The notes under the pieces: model-generated
The model's input: the letters and a program-made list of their open reading frames with translations, nothing else
Told to the model about the DNA's origin: nothing
The model's database searches: none
Part shown: positions 42,044 to 51,282 of the stretch, in pieces
How positions within the stretch are numbered: position 1 is the first letter of the stretch
Layout of the letters: each line of letters starts with the position of its first letter
Position numbers and translations under genes: made by a program
DNA from: Burkholderia singularis
Lineage (GTDB): Bacteria; Pseudomonadota; Gammaproteobacteria; Burkholderiales; Burkholderiaceae
Length of the DNA stretch: 64,000 nt
Assembly (NCBI RefSeq): GCF_900176645.1
Contig: NZ_FXAN01000050.1
Coordinates: forward strand, 100,378 to 164,377
Reading direction: 5' to 3'

Positions 42044-42601
42044 GTCGAAAACCAGAATGGCGGATAACGAACGGATACCGCGATCGAAAGTCGCGTGTCG
42101 AAATACGCGTACAGCGCGGTGACATCGACGTTCGCGCCGGACTTCGGCACCAACGGGCAAATCGTCCGCTCGCCCCAGTCGTCGTCTGGAATGCCGATGA
42201 CCGCACACTCATGCACCGACGGGAACGACGACACGACGTTCTCCACCTCCGCCGGAAAGATTTTTTCTCCGCCGGTGATGATCACGTCCTTGATCCGGTC
42301 GCAGATGAACAGATAGCCTTGCTCGTTCAGATAGCCGGCGTCGCCGGTGTGAATCCACCCGTCGCGTCGGGCAATCCCCAATAGCCGGTCATGCGCGCCG
42401 GCGTCCGGATGCAGACTTCAGGACGGCGCTCAGATACGCCGCGACCTGGCTGCCATGCGCATGCGGCGTGGCGTAGGCCGTCGTGCGCCCTTCGCAGAGA
42501 ATGGCGGGCTGGTCGGCGCGCATTCGAGCCCGCAGATGCAGGATCTCGCCGACGTCCTTGAAATACGATCGGAAACCGGCATAAACACGTATCGATCTAT
42601 A
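42040..42601 (-). pseudogene. acyl-CoA synthetase (AMP-binding), deleted and frameshifted
   Basis: Three fragments of one enzyme lie in different frames. Transcribed order: an N-terminal piece (RSYFKDVGEILHLRARMRAD, then QPAILCEGRTTAYATPHAHG); a short piece VCIRTPARMTGYWGLPDAT; and a C-terminal piece GWIHTGDAGYLNEQGYLFIC, DRIKDVIITGGEKIFPAEVE, ending early at YAYFDTRLS. The ATP/AMP-binding core of some 350 residues and the final Lys motif are missing. The remaining parts are clearly family members (HTGDAGYL and GGEKIFPAEVE are conserved). With the thioesterase pseudogene it is the ruin of a fatty or aromatic acyl-CoA operon. Confidence 0.85.
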
Positions 42602-42612
42602 TCAGCGCCGCC

Positions 42613-42837
42613 CTAATCCGCCGTGACCGACGAAACCGGCGCGGGCCTCAGCTCAACAGCGGCCGATGCGTTCGCGCGCGTCAAACCTTCCGGCACCGCG
42701 CCGAAACCGGCTTGCGGCGGACGGACAAAAACCGCATCGATCGCCACCGCAACGCCGCAGCAAACAAAGAAAATATGCAACGCAAACTTGAACGCCAGCA
42801 ACCAAGACGAATCGTCACCGCCCATCTCCGCCCCCAT
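42613..42837 (-). CDS. small single-span membrane protein, hypothetical
   Basis: A 74-residue frame: short polar start, one membrane segment (LLAFKFALHIFFVCCGVAVA), then a polar Pro/Ala-rich tail. ATG 42837 or 42825 are possible starts; neither has a good ribosome binding site. The membrane segment in an otherwise coding-like frame divergent from a LysR gene supports it, but no family is recognised. Confidence 0.4.
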   Translation of the reverse strand: MGAEMGGDDSSWLLAFKFALHIFFVCCGVAVAIDAVFVRPPQAGFGAVPEGLTRANASAAVELRPAPVSSVTAD

Positions 42838-42980
42838 GTCGGCCCATCGGCAAACATGATGCGCGGCATTTCGCCGCGGAAAAATGCGGAAACGGGCGAA
42901 GCTTGGCTCAGGCATCGCCTGAACGCGGCCCGCAACATTCCTGTTACCGTATCGCCCATTACAACGACAGCCCCCGCCCC

Positions 42981-43895
42981 ATGCGATTCGACCTGACCGA
43001 TCTGCGCCTTTTTCTACATGTCTGTGACGCAGGCAGCATCACGGGCGGCGCCGAGCGCGCGCACATCACGTTGCAATCCGCGAGCGAGCGCATCCGTGGC
43101 ATGGAAGAAGAACTCGGCGTGCCGCTATTGCAGCGCGCCAAACGCGGCACGCGCGCGACCGATGCCGGCCGCGCGCTCGAACATCACGCACGCGTCGTCC
43201 TGCAGCAGATCGACCACATGCGCGGCGAGCTGCAGCAGTACGGCGGCGGCCTGCGCGGCCACATCCGCCTGCTCTGCAACACCGCGGCGCTCAGCGAATA
43301 CCTGCCGGATGCGCTTGCCGAATATCTGCCGCGCCATCCAACGCTGTCGGTCAGCGTCGAGGAACGTTCGAGCCAGGAAATCGTACATGCGATTCGCGGC
43401 AAGACAGCCGATTTCGGGATTGTTGCCGATTCGGTCGGAGTCGACGGGCTCGAACAAAAGCCGTTTCGCGAGGATTGGCTGATCGCCGTCGCAGCGCTCG
43501 ATCATCCGCTCGCCGCGCGCGAGCGGGTGGCGTTCGCCGAACTCGTCGACACCGACTTCATCGGCATGACCGACGGCAGCGCACTGCAAGTTCATCTCGC
43601 CGAGCAGGCGAAGGCGCTGGGCAAGCGGATCGATTACCGGGTGCAGTTGAAGAGTTTCGACGCGATTTGCCGGCTGATCGAGCGCGGCGTCGGAATCGGC
43701 ATCGTGTCGCGGCATGCGGCGCTGCGCGCGCAGCAAACGATGAAAATCCGCCTGATCGAGCTGACCGACGCATGGTCGCATCGGCGGCTGACGATCTGCG
43801 CGCGACGTTTCGACGAATTGCCGAAGTACACGCGCGATTTCATCGCATTCCTGTCGCGTCAGCCGGACGGCACGCAGCCGGAAAACGAAAACTGA
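42981..43895 (+). CDS. LysR family transcriptional regulator
   Basis: A 304-residue LysR regulator. The winged helix covers residues 2-60 (LTDLRLFLHVCDAGSITGGA and LQSASERIRGMEEELGVPLL), and the effector domain about 88-290. ATG 42981 is chosen because the HTH begins two residues later; the frame extends upstream without homology. The neighbours give no clear target: a small membrane protein is divergent and a porin is convergent. Confidence 0.92.
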   Translation: MRFDLTDLRLFLHVCDAGSITGGAERAHITLQSASERIRGMEEELGVPLLQRAKRGTRATDAGRALEHHARVVLQQIDHMRGELQQYGGGLRGHIRLLCNTAALSEYLPDALAEYLPRHPTLSVSVEERSSQEIVHAIRGKTADFGIVADSVGVDGLEQKPFREDWLIAVAALDHPLAARERVAFAELVDTDFIGMTDGSALQVHLAEQAKALGKRIDYRVQLKSFDAICRLIERGVGIGIVSRHAALRAQQTMKIRLIELTDAWSHRRLTICARRFDELPKYTRDFIAFLSRQPDGTQPENEN

Positions 43896-43981
43896 GCGGC
43901 GTAAGCGCAACGGCGGCGGCACGCAGTGCACGCCGCCGCCGACCCGCCGTCAGGCGGTCAAACAGTCGAACAGCGGACCGA

Positions 43982-45136
43982 TCAGAACTTGTGGCGAATC
44001 GCCGCGCGAACCGCGAACTGGTTCCCCGAGGCCGACGGGCCGTCGGTGCCCACCACATAACCGCCATCCGCGATCGTGCCGGTCTTGTCCCCCGCGACCT
44101 TCTGATACGCGCCTTGCAGATAGACGTCGGTACGCTTGGACAGGTTGTAGTCCGCCATCAGGCCAACCGTGTGGTATTTCGGCTTCACGTTGCCCGCGGC
44201 GGCGTCGAACTTGCCGTCCGTGTACACGTACTGCGCGCCGATGAAGAGCGCCGGCGTCAGCTGGTATTTGCCGTTGACTTCGAAGTTCTGGAATTTCGTC
44301 GCCGTCAGGCCCAGGCCCGCGAACGTCGATGCCGGCAGATAGACGGTCGATACCGGGTTCTTGATGTCGGCCTTCGTATACACGAAACCGACCGTGGCCG
44401 GGCCGAACGTGTAGTTGACGCCGCCGCCGAAGATCCGCAGGCGGTCGGCCGTGAAGTTCGCGTCGTCGCCCGAAATCGCGCCGGCCGCCGTTTTGCCCGG
44501 ATTGTTCGCCTGCAGATAAGCCGCCGCGAGTTGCAGGCCGCCAACCGTGTACTGCGCGCCGGCGCTGTACTGGCGGTTGTTCGAGAAGCCCGTGCCGTTG
44601 CTGAAGCTGTACGTGCCGCCGAACGACAGGCCGTTCCAATCCGGGCTCGCGTACTTGATCGTATTGTTCACACGGAACGAGTTGTCCGTGTTGTCGTTGT
44701 CGAACGGGTGCGAGAACAACGTGCCGCCCCAGTTGCCGTTCGCCGTCAGCGGCGCGAGGTAGTCGACGACCGAATCGTACTGGCGGCCGAGCGTGAGCGA
44801 GCCGAATTGGCTGTGCGACAGGCCCACGAACGCCTGGCGGCCGAACATCCGGCTGCCCTGGCCGAGCCGGCCGTTGTTCACGTCGAAGCCGTTTTCGAGC
44901 GTGAAGATCGCCTTCAAGCCGCCGCCCAGGTCTTCCGAGCCGCGCAGGCCCCAGCGGCTGCCCTGCGCATAGCCGCTTGCGAGCTGATAGTTGCTCTTGT
45001 TGACGCCGTTGACGTTGACGTTATTCGTATAGTTGAAGCCCTCGTCGATCACGCCGTACAGCGTCACGCTGCTCTGCGCGAAAACCGGCGCGGCGAAGGC
45101 GAGCGAAACCGCTGCACAAACAACTTGCTTTTTCAT
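43982..45136 (-). CDS. outer-membrane porin (Gram-negative porin, OmpC-like)
   Basis: A 384-residue trimeric-type porin of the Burkholderia/Neisseria group. The signal peptide is clean (MKKQVVCAAVSLAFAAPVFA), and the mature protein begins QSSVTLYGVIDEGFNY, the hallmark of the family. It ends in the outer-membrane signature Phe (AVRAAIRHKF). Other landmarks are SRWGLRGSEDLGGGLKAIFT and GRQAFVGLSHSQFGSLTLGR. ATG 45136 with GGAG upstream is preferred over 45151. Its promoter lies in the 400-base region shared with the OpgC-like gene. Confidence 0.94.
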   Translation of the reverse strand: MKKQVVCAAVSLAFAAPVFAQSSVTLYGVIDEGFNYTNNVNVNGVNKSNYQLASGYAQGSRWGLRGSEDLGGGLKAIFTLENGFDVNNGRLGQGSRMFGRQAFVGLSHSQFGSLTLGRQYDSVVDYLAPLTANGNWGGTLFSHPFDNDNTDNSFRVNNTIKYASPDWNGLSFGGTYSFSNGTGFSNNRQYSAGAQYTVGGLQLAAAYLQANNPGKTAAGAISGDDANFTADRLRIFGGGVNYTFGPATVGFVYTKADIKNPVSTVYLPASTFAGLGLTATKFQNFEVNGKYQLTPALFIGAQYVYTDGKFDAAAGNVKPKYHTVGLMADYNLSKRTDVYLQGAYQKVAGDKTGTIADGGYVVGTDGPSASGNQFAVRAAIRHKF

Positions 45137-45555
45137 TATCGGTATCTCCAAACCTAGTTCTAGTTGCTCAATCGGCTGCCTGGCAACGCAGCCTTGAATA
45201 GTGGTCGTCCTGGCGCCCGGCGCCGGAGCGCATCCATTGTGTCAACCTCAACGAATCATTTCGTAGGATTGATACGATGTTCGCAATACTGTCATGCACA
45301 AAATACACTGTCCATGTCGGTGCATGGAATTGCTTACCTATGTTGCGTGCGGCCAACTAATGCGCCGCCAAAGCGCCGGAATCAGGGCAAAAACGGCATT
45401 TTCCCGGTGTAAACCCTTAAAAGCGGCGATCGATGGCAAAATATGCAGCTATCGTCCGGATGCCTCGCCGTGCCGCTTTTCGCCATGCCGCCATTGTCTG
45501 TCCCCGTTTGCATGTCCATCCCACGTCGTCGCGCGGTTCACGCGTGCCGCGCCGC
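45137..45555. other. divergent region between porin and OpgC-like gene
   Basis: About 420 bases. A relatively AT-rich block (45245-45360) contains an inverted repeat, CATGCAC (45294-45300) with GTGCATG (45321-45327), and probably carries both promoters. TTGACA on the minus strand (45245-45240) has no good partner -10. An in-frame extension of the OpgC-like gene to 45433 is possible. Confidence 0.4.
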
Positions 45556-46737
45556 ATGAGCGCTGCGGCCGCGCCGTCGCGGCGCTTCGTCGAACTCGAT
45601 TTTTTTCGCGGCCTCGTGCTGCTCGTCATCGTCGTCGACCATATCGGCGGCAGCATCCTGTCGCGCGTCACGCTGCATGCGTATGCGTTATGCGATGCCG
45701 CCGAGGTGTTCGTGTTTCTTGGCGGCTTCGCAACCGCGATCGCATACAACTCGCTCGCCGAGCGCCAAACGGAAGCGGCCGCGCGCCAGCGCTTCATCAA
45801 ACGTGCGTTTGAAATCTATCGTGCCTTCCTGTTGACGGCTGGCTTGATGCTGTCGATCACCGCGGCGCTCGGCGCATTCGCGATCGACGCGCCGAACATG
45901 CCGACCAACGATCTGGACGGGCTGATGAGCGCGCCGCTCGCCGCGCTGCGCGATATCCTGCTGCTGCGGCGCCAGCCTTATCTGGCCTCGGTGCTGCCGA
46001 TGTACGCATTCTTCGCGCTGCTCGTGCCGCTCGCGCTGCCGGCCGCGAGAAGCCGGGCATGGTGGCTGCTGATTGCGGCGAGCGCCGCGCTCTGGCTTGC
46101 GGCGCGCAATATCGTCGGCTATCTGCCCACCGCCGAAGATACGCAATGGGACTTCAATCCATTCGCGTGGCAATTCCTGTTCGTACTCGGCATCGTCGCG
46201 CGCTGCCAGCCTGTCTACCGCGTGCTCGCGCGGCGGCCCGCCCGCTCGCATTGCGTGACGGCCATTGCGCTGGCCGTCGTCGTGGCGGGCGCGTATTACC
46301 GGCTGCGCATCGAGCCGTTCCCGGCCGATCCGTCGATCAAGCAGAACCTCGGCGCGTGGCGGCTCGCGAACTTCCTGGCGATCGCGTGGCTCGCGGCCAA
46401 GCTCGTGCATCTCGGCTGGATGCATCGGGTGGCACAGGCCATGCCGTGGATCGGCACGATCGGCCGGCAGGGGCTTTTGTGCTTCGTCGCCGGCACCGGC
46501 ATCTCGTTGCTGGTCGACTCGCTGCTGTACGCGGCCACGCAAGGCTATCTGAACGTGCCGCTCGGCCTCGCCGCGGATGCGGCGGCGCTCGGGCTGCTAT
46601 ACGTCGTGGCGAAGCTGTATCCGCCGGTGGCCGCACGCATTGCCGCGCGATTCCAGCGAATGCCGCCGGCGCGGCCGCCGCGCACGCCTGGGCCGCAGTG
46701 GCCGATCCGACTGCCGCATCGCCGGCACAAACGCTGA
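45556..46737 (+). CDS. opgC: OpgC-like membrane protein (glucan succinyltransferase family)
   Basis: A 393-residue protein with about ten membrane segments, matching the OpgC family. OpgC transfers succinyl groups to osmoregulated periplasmic glucans. The N-terminal signature RRFVELDFFRGLVLLVIVVD and the nearby HIGG belong to the acyltransferase-type fold, and VFVFLGGFATAIAYN follows. A cytoplasmic Pro/Arg-rich tail ends the protein. ATG 45556 is chosen because the conserved region starts ten residues later; the frame is open from 45433. No opgG/opgH genes lie nearby, so its glucan partner is encoded elsewhere. Confidence 0.8.
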   Translation: MSAAAAPSRRFVELDFFRGLVLLVIVVDHIGGSILSRVTLHAYALCDAAEVFVFLGGFATAIAYNSLAERQTEAAARQRFIKRAFEIYRAFLLTAGLMLSITAALGAFAIDAPNMPTNDLDGLMSAPLAALRDILLLRRQPYLASVLPMYAFFALLVPLALPAARSRAWWLLIAASAALWLAARNIVGYLPTAEDTQWDFNPFAWQFLFVLGIVARCQPVYRVLARRPARSHCVTAIALAVVVAGAYYRLRIEPFPADPSIKQNLGAWRLANFLAIAWLAAKLVHLGWMHRVAQAMPWIGTIGRQGLLCFVAGTGISLLVDSLLYAATQGYLNVPLGLAADAAALGLLYVVAKLYPPVAARIAARFQRMPPARPPRTPGPQWPIRLPHRRHKR

Positions 46738-46803
46738 AAATCCGAGTGACGGCTGTCATCCGACGCTGATAGCCTACGCGCTCGCCATGATAATGACGCC
46801 GCC

Positions 46804-47676
46804 ATGCGCCGATTCCTTTCGCCTCTCGTCACGCTGTTCGTCACCGCGCTCGCTGCCGTTACCCTCGCCGCCCACGCGGCCCCGCCCGCGCCGACGGCCG
46901 CCGCCAGCAGCATCGTCGCCCGCTCGTTCCGCTCGCCGGCACTGCGCCGCGACTGGTCTTACCTGGTTTATCTGCCGCCCGGCTACAACCCGGAAGGTGC
47001 ACGCTACCCGGCGCTGTACCTGCTGCACGGCAATGCCGGCAACGCCTACGACTGGATCACGCAAGGCCGCCTGCAAATCACCGCCGACGCACTGATCGAG
47101 CGCCGCGAGATTCCCCCTGTCGTGATCGTGATGCCGCAAGGCGGCACCGACTGGTACGTCGATCGCAAGGAGAAGATGCAAAGCGCGTTCCTGGACGATC
47201 TGCTGCCGGATGTGGAAGCGCATTATGCAGTGTCGAACCAGCGTGCGGGGCGGGCGATCGGCGGCGTATCGATGGGCGGCTACGGCGCGCTGCGCTTCGC
47301 GCTCCTCGAGCCGGAGCGCTTTTGCGGCGCGATGCTGCTCAGCCCGGCGATCTATTCGAACGAGCCGCCCACCGGGTCGGCCGCGCGCTACGTCGGCGTG
47401 TTCGGCGACAAGCAGTTCGACCCGAAGATCTGGCACGAGCTCAACTATCCCGCACTCTGGCACGGCTACTTCGCGCAACCGCTGCGCCTGCCGATGTTCA
47501 TCGCCGCCGGCGACGACGACCTGTCGATCCAGGCCGAATCGAGCGTGCTCTATACGAACTTGCGGCGCGCGCAAAATCCCGCCGCGCTACGGATCGTCGG
47601 CGGCGCGCATACGTGGGACGTGTGGCGGCGGCTGCTCGGCTCGGCGCTCAAATACACGCTTGAGTGCGTAAAGTAG
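46804..47676 (+). CDS. exported alpha/beta-hydrolase, putative esterase family
   Basis: A 290-residue esterase of the esterase D/antigen-85-like family with a Sec signal peptide (residues 1-25). The catalytic triad is visible: nucleophile Ser in GGVSMGGYGAL, Asp in AAGDDDLS and His in GGAHTWDVWRR. An oxyanion region LYLLHGNAGNAYDW lies early. It probably acts in the periplasm or outside on ester substrates; the natural substrate is unknown. Its 3' end overlaps the convergent reductase gene by 29 bases. Confidence 0.88.
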   Translation: MRRFLSPLVTLFVTALAAVTLAAHAAPPAPTAAASSIVARSFRSPALRRDWSYLVYLPPGYNPEGARYPALYLLHGNAGNAYDWITQGRLQITADALIERREIPPVVIVMPQGGTDWYVDRKEKMQSAFLDDLLPDVEAHYAVSNQRAGRAIGGVSMGGYGALRFALLEPERFCGAMLLSPAIYSNEPPTGSAARYVGVFGDKQFDPKIWHELNYPALWHGYFAQPLRLPMFIAAGDDDLSIQAESSVLYTNLRRAQNPAALRIVGGAHTWDVWRRLLGSALKYTLECVK

Positions 47677-48640
47677 CGGCGGCCAGCGCGACCCGGCACG
47701 CGGCAAGATCCCATGCCGCGCAACCGACGCTCTTGAAGAATACCGGCGTTGCCCGATCGTGCGGGACCGGGCGGCGCGCCGCGTGGCCGGCCGCCCCGCC
47801 GGCCGACGCCGCGCGCTCGCGCAGCGCATCGGCCAGCGAATGCACACGCGACCACTCGACGCCCGCGACGAGCAAATCGCCCGCCTCATGGCGCGCGCCG
47901 TCGGGATCGTCGACATAGAGCGCGCTGCCCGCGATCGTGCGGCCGCCGACCTCGGCCGCATCGCGCGTAAACGCTCCCACACCAACGACGAGCCGCCCCG
48001 CGCGCGCAGGCTCGTCGTAGACCGGCGCGGCACTCGTCGTCGACGTGATGACGACATCCAGCGCATCGGGCAACGCGGCATCGCACGCGAGCGGTTCGAG
48101 CCGCGCCGGCGCCGGCGACGCCGTGCGCAATCGCTCACAGAACGCCGCCGCCTGCGCGGCAGTACGCGCTTTCACATGCACCCGGGCCGTGGGAAACAGC
48201 GCGGCCAGCGCAGCGACATGATGCTCGGCCTGCGTTCCCGTGCCGATCAACAGCACGTCGCGCGGCGCCGCAGCCAGGAACGTGCGGATCGCGAGCAGCG
48301 TAACGGCCGCCGTGCGGCGGCCGGTGACGGTCGGGCCGTCGAGCGCGAACAGCGGCGCGCCGCTCGACGGATCGATCGCGCCGACCTGCCCGTGTATCGT
48401 CGGCAAGCCGCTGGCGCGATTGCGCGGGCAGACCGTCACGAGTTTGTGAATCGCGAGATCGGATGCCGCCGCCGGCATCGACAACAATACGCCGCCTTCG
48501 TTGAGCGGCACGACGAGCCGCGCCGGACTCGCGATCAGGCCATCGGCGGCGTCGAGCGCCGCTGTCCCCAACGCATCCACCAGTTCGGCGAACGGCGTCA
48601 GCCGTGCCGTTTGTGCGGCGTCGAATACCGTTGCCGTCAT
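47648..48640 (-). CDS. ornithine cyclodeaminase/mu-crystallin family protein (probable cyclic-imine reductase)
   Basis: A 330-residue NAD(P)-binding protein. The Rossmann motif is DVLLIGTGTQAEHHVAALAA, and the N-terminal catalytic domain carries KLVTVCPRNRASGLPTIHGQ. In Burkholderia and Pseudomonas, members with this pattern reduce delta-1-pyrroline-2-carboxylate or delta-1-piperideine-2-carboxylate to L-proline or L-pipecolate in hydroxyproline/D-lysine catabolism. True ornithine cyclodeaminases keep a different substrate pocket. No lhp/hyp genes are adjacent, so the pathway is inferred. The last ~10 codons overlap the convergent esterase gene. Confidence 0.82.
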   Translation of the reverse strand: MTATVFDAAQTARLTPFAELVDALGTAALDAADGLIASPARLVVPLNEGGVLLSMPAAASDLAIHKLVTVCPRNRASGLPTIHGQVGAIDPSSGAPLFALDGPTVTGRRTAAVTLLAIRTFLAAAPRDVLLIGTGTQAEHHVAALAALFPTARVHVKARTAAQAAAFCERLRTASPAPARLEPLACDAALPDALDVVITSTTSAAPVYDEPARAGRLVVGVGAFTRDAAEVGGRTIAGSALYVDDPDGARHEAGDLLVAGVEWSRVHSLADALRERAASAGGAAGHAARRPVPHDRATPVFFKSVGCAAWDLAACRVALAAATLRTQACI

Positions 48641-48985
48641 CGCGTCTCCCGTCGTTCTCCAAACTCAAGCATGTCCGGCCGCTTCGCGCGCGAATGCGCG
48701 GCGTGCGCACGCGTTCGGCCGCCGCGCGGCCGAACCGGCCGGCTCATATCGCGTGCGGTGTCCGGCTTCGACCAAACGTTTCATACGGCCAATGCTGCAA
48801 TGGCCGTAAAAAACCGTCCAGCTCCGTCATCCAAGCGACGAATATTTCATCCGCTTGCTTCCGCATATCGTGCCGTCATCAGCTAGACTTTTATCGCACG
48901 AACGTTCGTGTCCGTGCGCCGCGACGTCTTCACCGCCGCATCGCAAAACCGCAGACGCCGACAATAAAATCAGGGAGATAGCATC
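48641..48985. other. intergenic region with a perfect operator-like palindrome
   Basis: About 345 bases between divergent genes (reductase and alpha/beta-hydrolase). The only striking element is the 14-base palindrome at 48897-48910. An AT-rich patch (48835-48895) precedes it and probably holds the hydrolase promoter. Confidence 0.45.
48897..48910. promoter_or_regulatory. perfect 14-base palindrome (regulator site candidate)
   Basis: CACGAACGTTCGTG is fully self-complementary and lies 76 bases before the hydrolase start, next to an AT-rich promoter-like stretch. Compact palindromes with ACGAACGTTCGT-like cores are typical of TetR-family operators. No TetR gene is in the window, so a distant regulator is implied. 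Confidence 0.5.
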
Positions 48986-49861
48986 ATGGAACAGTCGCAA
49001 CGCGTGACTTCGTTCAACAACGATGGACTGACTTTCGACGTCATCGATACCGGCCCGCTCGACGGTGAAACCATCGTCCTGCTGCACGGCTGGCCACAAA
49101 CCGCGAAATGCTGGAGCAAGGTCAGCGCCACGCTCAACGCCGCAGGTTATCGAACCGTTGCGCCCAACCAGCGCGGCTATTCGCCGGGCGCACGGCCGCC
49201 GCGCGTCGGCGCCTACCGGATGTCGCGGCTCGTCGGCGACGTCGTCGCGCTGATCGAGCGGCTGGGCGCGGGAGCCGTCCACGTCGCCGGCCACGACTGG
49301 GGCGCGGCCGTCGCCTGGGCGCTCGCCGGCAAGCGCCCGAACAGAGTGCAGACGCTGACCACGGTATCCGTGCCGCACTCGGGCGCGTTCATGCTCTCGA
49401 TGCTGACGAGCGATCAATTGCTGCGCTCGTATTACATGGGGCTGTTCCAGTTGCCCAGACTGCCGGAGTGGTTCATCACGCGCTTTCGAGGGCTGTTCAA
49501 GCGGCTGCTGCTCAGCACCGGCATGACGCCGGCCGATGCGGATGGCGTTTATGCCGATATCTTCGATGCCGGCGCGCTGACGACGTCGCTCAACTGGTAT
49601 CGCGCGATGACATTGACACCGCCGGGCGATCTGTCCCGCAAGGTGTCCACGCCCGTGCTGCATGTTTTCGGCGCGCGGGATTCGGCGCTGTCGCCACGCG
49701 GCGCCGAACTGGCTCGACGCTTCGTGAACGGGCCCTTTCGGCTAGAGATACTGCCGAACGCGACGCACTGGATTCCCGAGCAAAACCCCGGGCAGCTTGC
49801 GGCGCTGATCCTCGAATCGATCGCGGCGCGCCCGCTCACGGCCCGGCTCACCGCCGCCTGA
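48986..49861 (+). CDS. alpha/beta-hydrolase, epoxide-hydrolase-like
   Basis: A 291-residue cytoplasmic alpha/beta-hydrolase. The oxyanion motif is LLHGWPQTAKCWS. The nucleophile is an Asp in GHDWGAAVAW, as in epoxide hydrolases and haloalkane dehalogenases rather than Ser esterases. An acidic residue in HVFGARDSAL and a late His (NATHWIPEQNP) complete the triad. Ring-opening Tyr residues in the cap (RSYYMGLFQLP) support epoxide hydrolase. Start ATG 48986 has GGGAGATAGCATC upstream. The 14-base palindrome upstream suggests inducible expression. Confidence 0.86.
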   Translation: MEQSQRVTSFNNDGLTFDVIDTGPLDGETIVLLHGWPQTAKCWSKVSATLNAAGYRTVAPNQRGYSPGARPPRVGAYRMSRLVGDVVALIERLGAGAVHVAGHDWGAAVAWALAGKRPNRVQTLTTVSVPHSGAFMLSMLTSDQLLRSYYMGLFQLPRLPEWFITRFRGLFKRLLLSTGMTPADADGVYADIFDAGALTTSLNWYRAMTLTPPGDLSRKVSTPVLHVFGARDSALSPRGAELARRFVNGPFRLEILPNATHWIPEQNPGQLAALILESIAARPLTARLTAA

Positions 49862-49985
49862 ACCGGCGCTACCGGGCCCTACGCAAACGCCGCGGCATCG
49901 CAAACAGCAACCGGCGGCTGCGCGCCTCAGCCGGCTATGCGCCGTCGCCCGAGGCCGTCGCCGCGCACGGCCCGTTCGACGGCGC

Positions 49986-50381
49986 TCATTCATCGTCGGG
50001 CACGCTCAGCCCGAGCGCATCGATGACCTCGCGCGCATGACGGAACGCCTCGACAGCCGCAGGCGCCCCCGCGTAGAGCGCGCTATGCAGCAGCACCTCG
50101 CGAATCTCGGCAAGGCTCGCGCCGTTGTTGAGCGCGCCGCGGATATGCCCCTTCAGTTCGTTGCCTCGGCCGAGTGCGGCGAGCATCGCGCACGTGCAGA
50201 GGCTGCGCGTCTTCAAATCGATACCGCCGCGCTGCCACGTGCTGCCCCATGCATGCTCGTTGAGCCAGTTTTGCAGCGGCCGGGAAAAGCCGTCTAGATC
50301 ACTCATCGCGCGCTCGACGAATGCTTCGCCCATCACCTGCGTCCGGCGCGCCTTGCCCTGCTCGCGGTCTGCTTCGCTCAT
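49986..50381 (-). CDS. carboxymuconolactone decarboxylase family protein
   Basis: A 131-residue all-helical CMD protein, closest in layout to 4-carboxymuconolactone decarboxylase (PcaC): LQNWLNEHAWGSTWQRGGID, then SLCTCAMLAALGRGNELKGH and EVLLHSALYAGAPAAVEAFR. The Cys pair reads Cys-Thr-Cys, not the CxxC of AhpD peroxidase types, favouring a decarboxylase-like role. No other protocatechuate genes are near, so the pathway link is uncertain. ATG 50381 has AGGAG upstream. Confidence 0.86.
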   Translation of the reverse strand: MSEADREQGKARRTQVMGEAFVERAMSDLDGFSRPLQNWLNEHAWGSTWQRGGIDLKTRSLCTCAMLAALGRGNELKGHIRGALNNGASLAEIREVLLHSALYAGAPAAVEAFRHAREVIDALGLSVPDDE

Positions 50382-51048
50382 GCTGCTCTCCTGATCCTGA
50401 TAGTCGGGAAAACCAGCAGTTCAAACGATTTAACGGATGTACGCAATAGCGTGCATGCCTGCGGCAACGGTTCGTCGCCACGCTGGCCGGCTTGCGTGGG
50501 GCCGCTTTCCACGGTGAATGGTGGCGCCCGACGCCCAATATGCGCGCACTGCGCTCGCGATTCGTTGCCGGCCCTGGGCCGTTCACGAATGAGCCGCTTG
50601 CGCATCGCGCTTTGCAAAAACACGGTCGAGCCGCTCGCAAGAAAGGCGCGGACAGCCTCGATTTCGCACGGCCGCCATGCCCGGCTGACATCGCAGTGCG
50701 CCCGCAATTACATCCCAATAATCAATATTGAAAGGTAAATTTTCCAACAATCTCTCAATGAGATTCAATGGCTCATGCCGTGCGACTCGCACGCCATACC
50801 TCTCGGCATGAAACACCGCCGGCGCGGACGATCGCCTTACCGAAAGAAACATTGCCTTGGCGCAAGCGCCGGCGCGATGCACATCGACTTCAAGTTTTTT
50901 AACAAAATTGCCGTTAACGGAATGTTGTTGCGGCAGCGCCGCCGCCCTTCGCTCGCTCGTCCGACGCCGTCGCGGTTTTTGTCGGATTGACGGCCCGCAA
51001 GCGCCCACAAACCGGTTGCACCAGACCGGCCGTACCTCATCAGGACAT
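50382..51048. other. long intergenic region, partly AT-rich
   Basis: About 670 bases. Bases 50695-50780 are AT-rich and could hold a promoter for the small gene at 51049. A minus-strand frame here contains a protein-like stretch (EPLNLIERLLENLPFNIDYW), but it lacks a start and homology; I treat it as chance or an old remnant. Confidence 0.4.
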
Positions 51049-51282
51049 ATGAATCAGCTACACGTATACGGAGTTTCAGATGTGAACGAGGAAATCGCAC
51101 GCGTCATGCTCAGTTCTGCGAAGGATGACGGCCGCGTCGCCTGGGATCGCCAACATGACCGGCCCGGCTGGCTGAACGGCCAGATCCTGCTGGGCGGACG
51201 CTTCACGTTGGACGAGCTGCGCGCGATCGTCGCGCTATCGGCCGGCGGTGCCGCGCCTGTACCCTACGATCCACTCGGGTAG
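51049..51282 (+). CDS. small hypothetical protein (77 residues)
   Basis: A 77-residue, mixed-charge soluble protein beginning MNQLHVYGVSDVNEEIARVM, with a central DRQHDRPGWLNGQILLGGRF and a helix LDELRAIVALSAG. ATG 51049 has AGGA six bases upstream. No family is recognised. The composition and even charge distribution look like a real protein. The frame is open upstream to 50857 with no Shine-Dalgarno and low-quality residues. Confidence 0.6.
   Translation: MNQLHVYGVSDVNEEIARVMLSSAKDDGRVAWDRQHDRPGWLNGQILLGGRFTLDELRAIVALSAGGAAPVPYDPLG

Noticed and set aside
47648..48640. True ornithine cyclodeaminase
   Set aside because: The catalytic-domain blocks resemble the cyclic-imine reductase branch; ornithine use is not supported by neighbours.
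50583..51008. Minus-strand frame with a protein-like stretch (EPLNLIERLLENLPFNIDYW)
   Set aside because: No ribosome binding site, no recognisable family and poor residues on both sides; at most an old remnant.
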